Of a DNA stretch of 64,000 bases, positions 16,498 to 25,792 are shown piece by piece. Position 1 is the stretch's first letter. Each line of letters begins with the position of its first letter. Source of the stretch: Blastococcus saxobsidens DD2 (GTDB lineage Bacteria; Actinomycetota; Actinomycetes; Mycobacteriales; Geodermatophilaceae); the NCBI RefSeq assembly GCF_000284015.1, contig NC_016943.1:847541-911540 (forward strand), in the 5' to 3' direction. The position numbers and the translations under genes were made by a program. Below the pieces are notes generated by a model. The model saw only the letters and a list, made by a program, of their open reading frames with translations, ran no database searches and had not been told where the DNA came from.

Positions 16498-17940
16498 CTA
16501 CTGCGGTGCGGGCCCGGGCGCTGCTGCTTGCTGCGTGGTGCGCGGTGTCATGCCGATGGCGGCGGCGGCGGCGAGCCCGCCTGCCAAGGCGAGGGCCCAC
16601 CGGACGTTGTCGAACGCGTTGTTGACGGCGGCGTAGCCGACGGGTGTCCCGAGCAGCGCGACGAGAATGCTGACGCCCAGGACGCTGCCGACCTGGCGGC
16701 TCATGTTGACCACGGCGCTGCCTGTCGCGGCGCGGGCGGGAGGCAGGTCGACGGTCGCAGACGCCAGGATCGTCGGCAGCGCCAGGCCGACGCCGGCGCC
16801 GGTGATGAGCAGGCACGGCAGCATTTGGGTCGCGTACGCCGGGTCGGCGCCGAGCAGGAGCACGCTCAGCATCAGCCCAGTGCCGAGCAGCAGGCTGCCA
16901 GCGGCGGCGATGACGCCGATGGGCACCCGGTGCGCCACGCTCTGCGCCACCGCGGCGAACACCGGGACCATCAGCGGGCCGGCTGCCACCCCGAGGCCGG
17001 TGCGTAGGGCGGAGTACTCCCAGACCTGCTCCATCCACAAGATGTTGACGAGCAGGTTGCCGGCGAACGCGATGCCGAACAGCAGCGAGGTCGCGTTGGA
17101 CCAGGCGAAGGCGCGGACGGCAAGCAGCGCGGGTTCCACGACAGGTGCGGTGTGGCGCACCGACCGGCGCCAGAAGGCCGCCAGCGTCAGGACCGAGACG
17201 CCGAGCGCGAGAAGGGTGTCCGGGCTGGCCCAGCCCCACTCGGGGGCCTGGACGAGTCCGAGGGCGAGGGCGCCGACCGATACCGCGAGCAGGGCGGCGC
17301 CGAGCAGGTCGGGCAGCGGCCCGGGCTGAGGGTCCTTGGACTCGGGCACCACGCGGGCGGCGAAGACCAGAGCCAGCAGGCCGATCGGGATGTTGACGAG
17401 GAACACCCAGCGCCAGGAGGCGCCAACCAGCAGCCCGCCGACGACGGGACCGGCCGCGGCGGCCAGCGCGCCGGTGGCGGCCCAGATGCGCACAGCGCGG
17501 GCCCGGCGCTCGGGCGGCATCGCGTGCAGGAGCAGGCCCAGGCTGGCGGGAGTGAGCAGAGCGGCGCCGGCGGCCTGCAGGGTGCGGAAGGCCACGAGCT
17601 GCCAGAGCTCACCGGCTGCCGCGCAGCCGACGCTGGCCAGGGTGAAGACGGCGAGCCCGAGCAGGAAGCCGGCCTTGCGGCCGAACCGGTCGGCCAGCCG
17701 CCCCAGCGGCACGAGCAGCGCGGCGTAGACGACGGCGTAGGCGCTCAGCACCCAGCTCACGCTGGATAACGAGGCGCCGCCGAAGTCCGAGGCGATCGAG
17801 CCGAACGCCACGTTGACGATGAACAGGTCCAGGCTTGCCATAAACGCGGCGAGCGACAGCACCCCGAGCACGGCAGCAGGCGAGGCGGGTGGCCGCGGCG
17901 CGCGGGAGCGAGTCGGCGCTGTGCCCGCGCCCGCCGTCAC
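16498..17940 (-). CDS. MFS efflux transporter, DHA2 (EmrB/QacA) type
   Basis: The 480-residue protein has about fourteen hydrophobic segments. It carries motif A in GRLADRFGRK (near residue 80) and the DHA2 signature region LDLFIVNVAFGSI in the first helix. It probably exports drugs or other toxic organic compounds by proton antiport at the inner membrane. The GTG start at 17940 faces the HxlR regulator gene across a 181-base divergent promoter region. This arrangement predicts control by that regulator. It is cargo of the integrative element. Confidence 0.9.
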   Translation of the reverse strand: MTAGAGTAPTRSRAPRPPASPAAVLGVLSLAAFMASLDLFIVNVAFGSIASDFGGASLSSVSWVLSAYAVVYAALLVPLGRLADRFGRKAGFLLGLAVFTLASVGCAAAGELWQLVAFRTLQAAGAALLTPASLGLLLHAMPPERRARAVRIWAATGALAAAAGPVVGGLLVGASWRWVFLVNIPIGLLALVFAARVVPESKDPQPGPLPDLLGAALLAVSVGALALGLVQAPEWGWASPDTLLALGVSVLTLAAFWRRSVRHTAPVVEPALLAVRAFAWSNATSLLFGIAFAGNLLVNILWMEQVWEYSALRTGLGVAAGPLMVPVFAAVAQSVAHRVPIGVIAAAGSLLLGTGLMLSVLLLGADPAYATQMLPCLLITGAGVGLALPTILASATVDLPPARAATGSAVVNMSRQVGSVLGVSILVALLGTPVGYAAVNNAFDNVRWALALAGGLAAAAAIGMTPRTTQQAAAPGPAPQ

Positions 17941-18098
17941 GACCGGCCCCGGCTCTGCCCGGGACGGGGACTGCTGGACGGCGGGTGACCGGGCTGGTGT
18001 GGCGTCATCGGCTGCACAGGGGCCTCTCAGTGAGCGACTGCGCTGCCTGGCGAGCAGTCAGTGGGGAAACCGGACTGAGGCGAAAGTAGCGGCTGTCA

Positions 18099-18113
18099 GT
18101 TTGATGTGCAAAC
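18099..18113. promoter_or_regulatory. Candidate HxlR operator
   Basis: GTTTG-ATGTG-CAAAC is an inverted repeat ending eight bases before the HxlR start codon, in the region shared with the divergent efflux gene. HxlR proteins bind such short palindromes as dimers. The assignment is by position and symmetry only. Confidence 0.5.
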
Positions 18114-18121
18114 CTTGATGC

Positions 18122-18592
18122 ATGCCGATCACCCCACTGCAGGACCTGCCGGGCAGAGCGTGCTCCATCGCCGGCGCCCTCGAGGTCGTCGGGGACCGGT
18201 GGGCGCTGCTGGTGGTGCGTGAGGTGTCGATGGGCAGCCACCGCTTCACCGACATCGCGCACGGAACCGGCGCGCCGCGGGACCGGCTCACGGCCCGGCT
18301 CAACGACCTGGTCGAGGTAGGCGTGCTCGAACGGCGCCCGTACAGCACCGCGCCGCCGCGCTCCAGCTATCACCTGACCAAGAGCGGCCGGGACCTCATA
18401 CCGGTGCTGCAAGCCCTGCTGCAGTGGGGTGACCGCTGGGTCGCCGAGGAGCCGACCGTGCGCTTGCACCACGCGCCGGGCGACCACCCCGACCATCCCG
18501 TGGATCTGGCGTGGACCTGTCGTACCTGCGGTGAGCCGGTGAACGGCTCTCCGGTGCGACGCGTGTTGACCAGCCAGGACGCCGCCGAGTGA
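18122..18592 (+). CDS. HxlR-family transcriptional regulator
   Basis: The 156-residue product has the HxlR winged helix-turn-helix at about residues 12-108. Family features seen are C14 near the N-terminus, GDRWALLVVREV and the wing RRPYSTAPPRSSYHLT. A C-terminal extension carries CRTC (C133, C136), which might bind a metal. HxlR proteins often respond to electrophiles or quinones and repress adjacent detoxification genes. Here the neighbours are the divergent efflux pump and a co-transcribed thioesterase, and the next gene overlaps by four bases. Confidence 0.9.
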   Translation: MPITPLQDLPGRACSIAGALEVVGDRWALLVVREVSMGSHRFTDIAHGTGAPRDRLTARLNDLVEVGVLERRPYSTAPPRSSYHLTKSGRDLIPVLQALLQWGDRWVAEEPTVRLHHAPGDHPDHPVDLAWTCRTCGEPVNGSPVRRVLTSQDAAE

Positions 18593-19044
18593 CCCGGCCA
18601 AATCTGGCCGCCATGACCGGCCTCGAACAGCTCCGCTGGATCAAGTCCGAGAGCCCGCCCGACACCCCCTCCATCGGGCGGCTGCTCGGCATGCGCTTCG
18701 ACGAGGTCGACCACGGCCACGTCGTCATGTCCGTCAAGACCCGCCCCGACTTCTCCAACCCGCTCGGCACCGTCCACGGCGGGATCGCCGCCACCTTGCT
18801 CGACTCCGTCGTAGGCTGCGCCGTGCATACCACCCTGCCCGCCGGTGTCGGCTACACGACCCTCGAACTAAAGGTCAACTACGTCCGAGCGGTCCAGACC
18901 AACGGCGAGACCCTCACCGCGACCGGCAGCGTCATCCACGTCGGCCGGCGCACCGCAACGGCAGAGGGCAAGGTCGTCGACGGACACGGCAAGCTCATCG
19001 CCCACGCCACCACCACCTGCCTGATTCTGCAGGCCGCCGGTTGA
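18589..19044 (+). CDS. PaaI-family hotdog thioesterase
   Basis: The product has 151 residues from the GTG at 18589, which overlaps the HxlR stop (GTGA); an ATG at 18613 is an alternative. The hotdog-fold signature NPLGTVHGGIAATLLDSVVGCAV includes the catalytic HGG loop of the PaaI/YdiI class, which hydrolyses acyl- or aryl-CoA thioesters. It is apparently co-transcribed with the regulator, which suggests that the inducer or pump substrate is an aromatic compound processed through CoA esters. That link is inferred. Confidence 0.88.
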   Translation: MTRPNLAAMTGLEQLRWIKSESPPDTPSIGRLLGMRFDEVDHGHVVMSVKTRPDFSNPLGTVHGGIAATLLDSVVGCAVHTTLPAGVGYTTLELKVNYVRAVQTNGETLTATGSVIHVGRRTATAEGKVVDGHGKLIAHATTTCLILQAAG

Positions 19045-19632
19045 GCGAGGCCCATCTCCTAGAGGCGCTCAGTGCAGCCAGCGCGGACGAGCCGGGTCCC
19101 GTCGGGTTATCGTGCCGCGCGCTAGACCTCATACGGGGCTGGAGGGAGCGCCGACGGTCGACCAACTCGTCCGCATCCCGCGGGGCGCGTCGTGACCGCG
19201 CCGTTGACGGTGACGTGCGGGTGCTGCGCCAGGGCGTGCCCCGGTCGAATGCCGCCGAGCTCGGGAGCACACCCGGCGTGTTCGTCTGCTGCAGGTGCGC
19301 CGCATGGGCGCTGCTTCGGACGTTCCGCCGATAGCTTTTCTGGCAGCGCCGCCGCGAGCCGTTCGGCACAGTGCCGCAAGCAGAAATCCCGCGCCGCAGG
19401 CTTTCGAAGGACAGTGCGGAGCCACCTCCTCCCGCGGCCCGAAGCCGTCAGCAGCGGGGCGTCGAGGCGCGCGCTGCCGCAGAGCGTGGTCAACCCCTCA
19501 TCGGCATGAGCGCGTGTCTCACAAGCCGAACCCCCAGCCGGGAACACCGCAGGACAGGGCAGGTGCCGCTCGTCCGCCGTCCCGTAAGACCCGCCCGGTG
19601 AACCTTCCCGCACGGGGGAGGGTGGATTCCAG
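19045..19632. other. 588-base stretch without a convincing gene
   Basis: Several overlapping open frames exist on both strands, but none shows family similarity or consistent third-position bias. A plus-strand frame near 19192-19509 is Cys-rich at its start (VTCGCCARACPG) and might be the relic of a small zinc-finger protein. I would not annotate it as a gene. The stretch separates the cargo module from the IS30 copy. Confidence 0.5.
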
Positions 19633-21467
19633 CGGTCGACGCAACGCGAGCTCGTGTTGATCTTCGTTGCAGAGCCTAGCTGTGTGACGGTGGGAGGGAA
19701 GGGCTTCGCATTTCGGCGCGGAAGCGGGCGGCTGGGGTGTCGTAGTTCAGGCCTTTGCGGGGGCGGGTGTTCAGTTCGTGCATGACCGCGGCGACGTGGG
19801 CGTCGGTGTGCACGGACAGGTCGGTGCCTTTGGGGAAGTACTGGCGCAGGAGGCCGTTGTAGTTCTCGTTCGCGCCGCGCTGCCAGGGGCTGCAGCGCTC
19901 GGCGAAGTAGATCGCCACGCCGGTGGCTCGGGCCAGCTCGCGGTGTCGGGCCATCTCCACGCCCTGGTCCCAGGTCAGGGTGCGTTTCATGTGCGCGGGC
20001 AGGGGCGCGAACGCGGCGGTGGCGGCGGCGTTGACCGTCTCGGCGGTGTGATCGACCGGCAGGTTGATCACGATGCCGTACTGGGTGGTGCGTTCGCGCA
20101 GGGTCATCATCGCTGAGGCGCACCCCACGCCGAGGATGAGATCGCCTTCCCAGTGCCCGGCCTGCTGTTTGGTCTCCACCTCGGCTGGCCGCTGGTCGAT
20201 CATGGTCATGTCGCGGACGGCGGCGCCGTGCCCGGATCGGGTCAGCCAGCGGGACTTGCGGATCCGCCGGCCGGTGCGCAGCTTGCGGCAGTAGCGCTTG
20301 TGCAGTCCCTGGCCGCCGGGCACCAGCAGCGCCCGGTAGATCGTCTCCGGGCACAGCCACATCGTCGGGTCGGTCGGGTAGGTGCGGCGCAGCCAGCCGC
20401 TGATCTCATCGGGTGACCAGCACCGGTTGAGCTTGCGCTGGACGAGCGTGCGCAGCCTCGGGTGGGCGATTAGCTTGTGCTGTCGGGGCCGGGCGGCGCT
20501 GCTGGGCCGGGACGTGATCGGCGTGGTGGGGCAGGTAGCGGCCGTGCTCGTCGCGGTGTCGGTCCAGCTCCCGTTTGATCGTCGAGGGGTAGCGGCCCAG
20601 CTCGGCGGCGATCACCCGGATCGAGTAGTCCAGCCGCAGCAGGTCGGCGATCTGCAGCCGTTCGCGCAGCGACAGGTAGCGGCTTGAGCGCTCGGTGGGC
20701 CGGGACGGCGGGGCGGTCTGCTGGTGGCGGCGGGCGCGGATGCGTGCGCCGGTTTTCCTGTGCACGCCCAGGATCGTGGAGGCGGCGGTGTTGCTCAGCC
20801 CGGCACGCATCAGCTCCCAGTAGCGCGTGTCGCGCGCCAGCACGTCCGAGCGCGGTGCCCGCCGGCGGGTGAGTTCCTCGGCATGGCGTGCCGAGGTGCG
20901 AAGCGCGCGCCGCAGGAGGGCCTCCCGCTCCCGGCGGGCGTGCTCATCGGCGCGGCGCCGTTGGTCCTCCCACTGCCTGGTCAGGGGCGTCGGTATCCGC
21001 AGCCGCAGCGCGGCGGCCCGCGCGGTCAGGCCCTGCTCGCGCAGCTGCCCGTAGCGGGCGCGCCACCACCGATAGCCCGTCGAGCGACCCACCCCGGCGG
21101 CTCGAGTTGCGGCGCCGATCGAGTCGCCGCCTGCAAAGCGGCGCCAGAAGGCGTCCTCGACCCCGGCGTCGACGGCCAGGTGATGCCGCCCGCGGGGGCC
21201 CGGTCGCTGCCGTTCCCAGTCGACCATCAGTGGCGAGCAGTAGCCCAGCTCGGCCGCGGCCTGCTCGACGCTGAGGCCCTCGTCCCGCAGCGCGAGGAAC
21301 GCCTCCCGCAGCCACCGGTAGCCAGTCTCCTTGCCGATCCCGGCGGCGCGGGCGGACGGTTTGAGACCCCGCCCCTCCTTGACCGCCGCCAGGAACCGGA
21401 TACCAGTAGCGGAATCCCGTCGCGCATGCACCAATGACCGCCTTCAAAGAAGGCGTTGCGTCGACCG
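19633..21467 (-). mobile_element. IS30-family insertion sequence, frameshifted
   Basis: The 1.8-kb element is bounded by perfect 15-bp inverted repeats: CGGTCGACGCAACGC at 19633-19647 and its complement at 21453-21467. It holds one transposase gene read leftward. No matching short target duplication is evident (flanks CAG on the left, ATA on the right), so the ends may have changed or extend slightly differently. It lies between the thioesterase gene and the relaxase gene of the integrative element. Confidence 0.8.
19676..21434 (-). pseudogene. IS30-family transposase, interrupted by a frameshift
   Basis: The N-terminal part (21434-20406, TTG start or GTG at 21431) has repeated helix-turn-helix motifs, including SIRVIAAELGRYPSTIKRELDRH. 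The C-terminal part (to 19676) holds the DDE integrase core with GHWEGDLILG, LTWDQGVEMARH and the terminal E in NENYNGLLRQYFPKGTDL. Similarity passes from one frame to the other near 20490-20503, where the minus strand reads CAGCAGCGCCGCC. Beyond this point only the second frame gives HKLIAHPRLRTLVQRKL. A one-base change there would restore a single protein of about 585 residues. Programmed frameshifting cannot be excluded, but IS30 elements usually have one uninterrupted gene. Confidence 0.82.
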
Positions 21468-21644
21468 ATAGAACCTGGGGGAGGACAACCGGGACACCCC
21501 TGCCAGCCGCTCGCAGCCTCGTCATCCGCCTGTCGCTCAACGTCCACGCCACCGGGTCGCAAGGGCCACGTGACGCGAGCCGGTGCATGCGGAGCTGATC
21601 GTCATCCGCAGCTGCAGCTCGAAAGAAGGCGACCTGCTCTCAAT

Positions 21645-21656
21645 CGACAATTGTCG
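21645..21656. promoter_or_regulatory. 12-bp perfect palindrome upstream of the relaxase
   Basis: CGACAATTGTCG is fully symmetric and lies in an AT-rich part of the 377-base gap 21468-21844 between IS30 and the relaxase gene. A transfer-gene repressor or a relaxosome accessory protein could bind here. Confidence 0.45.
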
Positions 21657-21753
21657 TAAACGATCAACGACATGACGCCCGCGGCGTCTTTCCGCCCGCC
21701 ACTCCAGTCTTCCCGAACCAAGGTCAGGTCTTCACGAAAGAACGGCACACATA

Positions 21754-21810
21754 CTACCTTTGGAGGTAGCCAGGGCCCCGCTTCGCGGGGCCCGTAGGTG
21801 TTTCTAGGGG
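21754..21810. other. Candidate origin of transfer (oriT)
   Basis: Two hairpins lie side by side 35 to 90 bases before the relaxase gene: CTACCT-TTGG-AGGTAG (21754-21769) and GGGCCCCGC-TTC-GCGGGGCCC (21773-21793). The second is followed by GTAGGTGTTTCTAGGGG. MobF relaxases such as TrwC of R388 recognise a hairpin followed by a short T/G-rich tract that contains the nick. The layout here is similar, with the T/A step near 21805-21806 a possible nick. The second hairpin could instead be a simple transcription terminator. Confidence 0.45.
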
Positions 21811-21844
21811 TGGCGCGTTGGACATTATTGGGTGGCGTTGAGAA

Positions 21845-24800
21845 ATGCAGGGCGGGATGAAGATCTACGCCGGCGCGCCTGCGGCCGCCCGGCACTACGT
21901 CGAGGTCGACCGCAGCCGGGCGGATGACTACTACCTGGCGGAGGGAACCGGGGTGGCCCGCCGCTTCACGGCCGGCGACGGTCGGGTGACCGAGCTTGCC
22001 CCGCTGACCGGCCAGGCGTACGAGACCTGGGTGGCCGGACGCGACCCGGCCACCAACGACGCACGAGGGCAGCTGCGCCACGACGAGCACGCCGTCCGCT
22101 TCGTCGAGGTCATCGTGAACGGGCCGAAGACCTGGTCGATCGCGTCGGCGCTGCACCCGGACATCGCCCGGGCGTACGAGGCGGCGCAGGACCGGGCCGC
22201 GGGGCAGATCATCGCCTGGCTGTCCGAGCACGCCACCACCCGGGTCGGCCCGCGCGGTGGGCAGGTGCCGATGCCGGTGGAGGTGCTGGAGGCGGCGACG
22301 GTGCGGCACTTCACCTCCCGCGCCGGGGACCCGCACTGGCATCTGCACCTCCAGTTCCTGTCCAGAGTGTTCGCCGCCGGGAAATGGCGCGGCATGTTCA
22401 CAGTGGATGTGCGCGACTCCCTCGCCGCGATCAACGGGATCGGGCATGCGGCGATGGACACCGACCCGGAATTGAATGCCACGTTCGCCGCGCACGGGTA
22501 CGCCAAGGACGCGACCGGAGAAATACGGGAGCTCTCCGACTATGTCGGTCCTTTCAGCGCCCGGCATGCGCAGATCGCCCGGAATGCGGATCGCTACGAA
22601 CGGGAATGGACCACCGCGCACCCGGGCGAACACCCCGGCCCCGCCCTGCGCCGCTCCTGGGACACGCGCGCCTGGGCCGAGGGTCGCCCGGACAAGGTCA
22701 CCCCGCAGTCGGGGGTGAACGTGACCGAACGCTGGCGCACGGAGCTGCACCGCCTCGGCTTCCGGCCCCCGAGCAGGCCCGTGCCCCTGGTCCCCGCCCC
22801 GGTCGGCGCGCTGAACCGGGACGAGCTCGTGGGGCGGGCGCTGACGCGGCTCGCGGCCGGCCGGTCGGCCTGGAACGCGGCGGACGTGCGCGGGGAGGTG
22901 GAGCGGTTGATCGCCGCCGAAGGCATCGTCACCGGGCCGGCGGTACGCATCGAGCTGGCCGAGGATCTCACCGCCCGCGCTCTGGGACGCTGCGTGCCGC
23001 TGCTGGACCGCGACGGCATACCCGAGCACATCCGGGCCTGGACCTCCCGCCCGGTGCTCGCCGTGGAGACCGACCTGACCGCCCGGCTCGCCGTCCGCGC
23101 CGCGGCCGGCACACCTGACACCGACCTGACACCCCTGCCGACCAACCTGATACCTCCGGTCGCGCTCACGCCGGGTGCCGGGCGGCTGGACGCTGGCCAA
23201 GCTGCCGCCGTGACCGCGTTGGTCGGCGACCGGCCGCTGGTCGTGATCGAGGGCGCGGCCGGTGTCGGGAAGACCACCACGCTCGCCGCGACCCGCAGTC
23301 TGCTCGAGGCACAGGGGCGGAGGCTGGTGGTTGTCACTCCGACGCTGAAGGCCGCGAAGGTCGCCGCCGCGGAGGTGGGCGCGGCCGCGGGGTCGGCGGC
23401 CCGGCTGGTCTACGAGTACGGCTGGCGCTGGAACGACGACGGCGCCTGGGCCCGCCTCGCGGTCAGCGATACCGACCCGGTCACCGGCCGCGTCTACAGC
23501 GGCCCGGCCAACGCCGCCCAGCTGCGGCCCGGCGACCTTCTCGTCGTGGACGAAGCGGGCATGCTCGACCAGGACACCGCGCGAGCCGTCCTGACGATCG
23601 CCGACGAGTGCCGGCTTCGGGTGGCGCTGCTCGGCGACCGGCACCAGCTGGCCGCAGTCGGCCGCGGCGGCGTCCTCGACCTCGCGGTCGGCCAGGTCGA
23701 CGCCGACGCCTACCTGACATTGCAGGGGGTGCATCGCTTCACCCGCATCGGCCCGGACGGCCGCACCCTGCCGGATGTCGGCTACGCGGACCTGACCCTT
23801 GCGATGCGTGTCGGCGACGACTCCGGCAAGGTGTTCGACACCCTGCTGGCCCGCGGGCAGATCCGATTGCACCCTGACCCCGACGTGCTGCGGGAGGCCA
23901 TCGCCGCCAGCGCCGTGGCGTCGTACGCCGACAGCCGCCAGGTGGCGGTGGTGGTCGACACCCGCGACCAGGCCGCCATGCTCAACGCCGCCATCCGCGG
24001 CCGGCTGGTCGTCGCTGGCCGCGTCGACGACACGTGGGTCGTCAGCACCGCCGCGGGGGAGCGGATCGGGGTCGGCGACCGGGTGGCCACCCGCCGCAAC
24101 GACCGCGACCTCGATGTCGCCAACCGCGACGTCTGGATCGTCACTGGCGTCGGCCGGGACGGCGGGTTGCGTGTCACCCCCGCCGATGTCACCCCAGCCG
24201 GACTTGTTCCTGCATCTGCCAGCCCGACCGCCACGCGGCAGCGGTGGCTGCCGGGCGACTACGTCACCGCGCACTTGGAGCTCGCGTACGCGACCACCGC
24301 GCACGGCGCGCAGGGTGACAGCGTCACCGCTGCCCATCTGGTGGTCGGGGAGCACACCGGTGCCGCGTCGGCGTACGTCGGAATGACCCGTGGACGCGAG
24401 GCGAACACCGCTCACCTCGTCGCCGCCGACGCGGACGAGGCGAGGGAGCAGTGGGTCGCCGTCTTCGCCCGTGACCGCGCCGACCTCGGCCCCGCTCACG
24501 CCGCCGAACAGGCCGCCGCCGAGGCCGCCCGCTACTCCGCACGTCCGCTGGAGCAGGTCGTGGCCGACCTGCACCGGGCGTGGACCGTCGAGCAGAACTG
24601 CCTGGACCGGCTGGCCTTCTGGCAGCCGCAGCGTGACCAGCTACGGGAGGTGGTCACGCTCGAAGCTCCCCACGCCGGCGAACTCGCGAGGCTGGAGGCC
24701 GTCCGGGAGCGGGCGGCGATCGCCGCCCAGCAGGCTCATCAGCGGGCACAGGCCAGCGCGGCCGCGGTCGCCACCGAGGCCGACCGGATCCGCGACAGAC

Positions 24801-25522
24801 TGCTGGGCTCCTGGGACGGCGAACGCGGCGCCGCCCGCGCGGCGGCGAAGGTCGTGCTCGACGGGTCCGGCCGGCTCGGGCTGCGCCGGGGCGCGGTCGC
24901 CCGCGCCAAAGAGCAGCTCGCCGACTGGGCCGAGCGGTGGCGCGCCCACGTTCCCTCCCTGCCCAGCGATCCGAAGGAGCTCGCGCGCCTGGCTGGCTGG
25001 TTCGACGACCGGCCCGCGCTGTGGGCTGCGCTCGACACCTCCGCTCAACGCGCCGCCGAAGCCGCCCACCCCGAGCACGGCGCCCAGGGCGCCGCCGCGG
25101 TCGCCGCCCGGCAGCAGTACGAGCAGGCCCGGTCCGCGCTGGCCGAGGCCCACCGCCAACGCGACCAGCGACTCCGAGGATTGGAACCCGCCGCCTGGAC
25201 CCCCGAGCCCCAGGCGCGGCTCGCCGAGCTGGACCGAGACATCGCCGCCACCCGGCAGGAGCTCACCGACGCCCGGGCGCGCATCGCCACCCTCAGGGCC
25301 GAACACCTCGCCGTCCCCGGCGCCGAACCGGCCCGGGTGCAGCCTGCCGAGCGGCTCGCCCAGGAGCACGACGCGTGGCGCGCCCGCCGACGGAACGCCG
25401 AGCGGGCCGCCCGCCGAGCAGGCGACGTTCGGACAACCCCGAACCAGCGGCCCATCCATGTGCCACCGCCACCACTGAGCCCCGGACCACGGCCGGGTGC
25501 CGGACCTGGTATGGGGCGGTGA
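21845..25522 (+). CDS. MobF-family relaxase-helicase (TrwC/TraA type)
   Basis: The 1225-residue protein nicks and unwinds DNA during conjugative transfer. The N-terminal relaxase domain (about 1-310) has the tyrosine pair Y29-Y30 (DDYYLAEG) and the HUH metal motif H164-W-H166-L-H168. The RecD-like helicase follows, with Walker A GAAGVGKTTT (470-479), Walker B LLVVDEAGMLD and the late motif YATTAHGAQGDSV. The last 300 residues are helical and Ala/Arg/Glu-rich. The gene appears complete. Start is ATG 21845, with ATG 21857 as alternative. It sits just inside the right end of the element with a candidate oriT upstream. No coupling protein or mating-pore genes accompany it. Confidence 0.93.
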   Translation: MQGGMKIYAGAPAAARHYVEVDRSRADDYYLAEGTGVARRFTAGDGRVTELAPLTGQAYETWVAGRDPATNDARGQLRHDEHAVRFVEVIVNGPKTWSIASALHPDIARAYEAAQDRAAGQIIAWLSEHATTRVGPRGGQVPMPVEVLEAATVRHFTSRAGDPHWHLHLQFLSRVFAAGKWRGMFTVDVRDSLAAINGIGHAAMDTDPELNATFAAHGYAKDATGEIRELSDYVGPFSARHAQIARNADRYEREWTTAHPGEHPGPALRRSWDTRAWAEGRPDKVTPQSGVNVTERWRTELHRLGFRPPSRPVPLVPAPVGALNRDELVGRALTRLAAGRSAWNAADVRGEVERLIAAEGIVTGPAVRIELAEDLTARALGRCVPLLDRDGIPEHIRAWTSRPVLAVETDLTARLAVRAAAGTPDTDLTPLPTNLIPPVALTPGAGRLDAGQAAAVTALVGDRPLVVIEGAAGVGKTTTLAATRSLLEAQGRRLVVVTPTLKAAKVAAAEVGAAAGSAARLVYEYGWRWNDDGAWARLAVSDTDPVTGRVYSGPANAAQLRPGDLLVVDEAGMLDQDTARAVLTIADECRLRVALLGDRHQLAAVGRGGVLDLAVGQVDADAYLTLQGVHRFTRIGPDGRTLPDVGYADLTLAMRVGDDSGKVFDTLLARGQIRLHPDPDVLREAIAASAVASYADSRQVAVVVDTRDQAAMLNAAIRGRLVVAGRVDDTWVVSTAAGERIGVGDRVATRRNDRDLDVANRDVWIVTGVGRDGGLRVTPADVTPAGLVPASASPTATRQRWLPGDYVTAHLELAYATTAHGAQGDSVTAAHLVVGEHTGAASAYVGMTRGREANTAHLVAADADEAREQWVAVFARDRADLGPAHAAEQAAAEAARYSARPLEQVVADLHRAWTVEQNCLDRLAFWQPQRDQLREVVTLEAPHAGELARLEAVRERAAIAAQQAHQRAQASAAAVATEADRIRDRLLGSWDGERGAARAAAKVVLDGSGRLGLRRGAVARAKEQLADWAERWRAHVPSLPSDPKELARLAGWFDDRPALWAALDTSAQRAAEAAHPEHGAQGAAAVAARQQYEQARSALAEAHRQRDQRLRGLEPAAWTPEPQARLAELDRDIAATRQELTDARARIATLRAEHLAVPGAEPARVQPAERLAQEHDAWRARRRNAERAARRAGDVRTTPNQRPIHVPPPPLSPGPRPGAGPGMGR

Positions 25523-25673
25523 GCCCCCCCGCGATCCGTCTAGCGGCACGCGAATTGCCAGCGGGTACTTGCGCCACCGGCCTTCGGAGGAGACACCGCG
25601 ACCGTCACCGAGAGTGCGGATTTGCTCGTCGCGGAACGCTCTGCGACACGCCCGAGCGCGTGGACGTCAGGCA

Positions 25674-25745
25674 ACACTCAGTCCACAAGAATTTCATTCG
25701 AGGCCGTCGACCACCAACATCACCCAACGGCAAAAGCGCAGGTCA
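25674..25745. repeat. Right subterminal integrase arm-site candidates
   Basis: ACACTCAGTCCACAAGAAT (25674-25692) and AAAAGCGCAGGTCA (25732-25745) match the left-end copies at 11802-11820 (exact) and 11763-11776 (one mismatch), all in the same orientation. Their order relative to the core is mirrored between the two ends, as expected when arm sites flank both junctions. Confidence 0.65.
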
Positions 25746-25792
25746 ACCCCGGCTTCCAGTCATGCTCAAGATCGCTCAATCACGCAGGGAAC

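Noticed and set aside
19192-19509. Cys-containing 105-codon open frame, plus strand
   Set aside because: Only the first residues look protein-like; no consistent bias or family match. At best a relic.
21773-21793. Simple rho-independent terminator only
   Set aside because: Not fully excluded, but there is no rightward gene upstream that needs one (the IS30 transposase is read leftward), so an oriT role was preferred as a hypothesis.
21602-24574. 990-codon open frame on the minus strand
   Set aside because: It is antisense to the relaxase gene, has no family similarity, and such long shadows are expected at this GC content.
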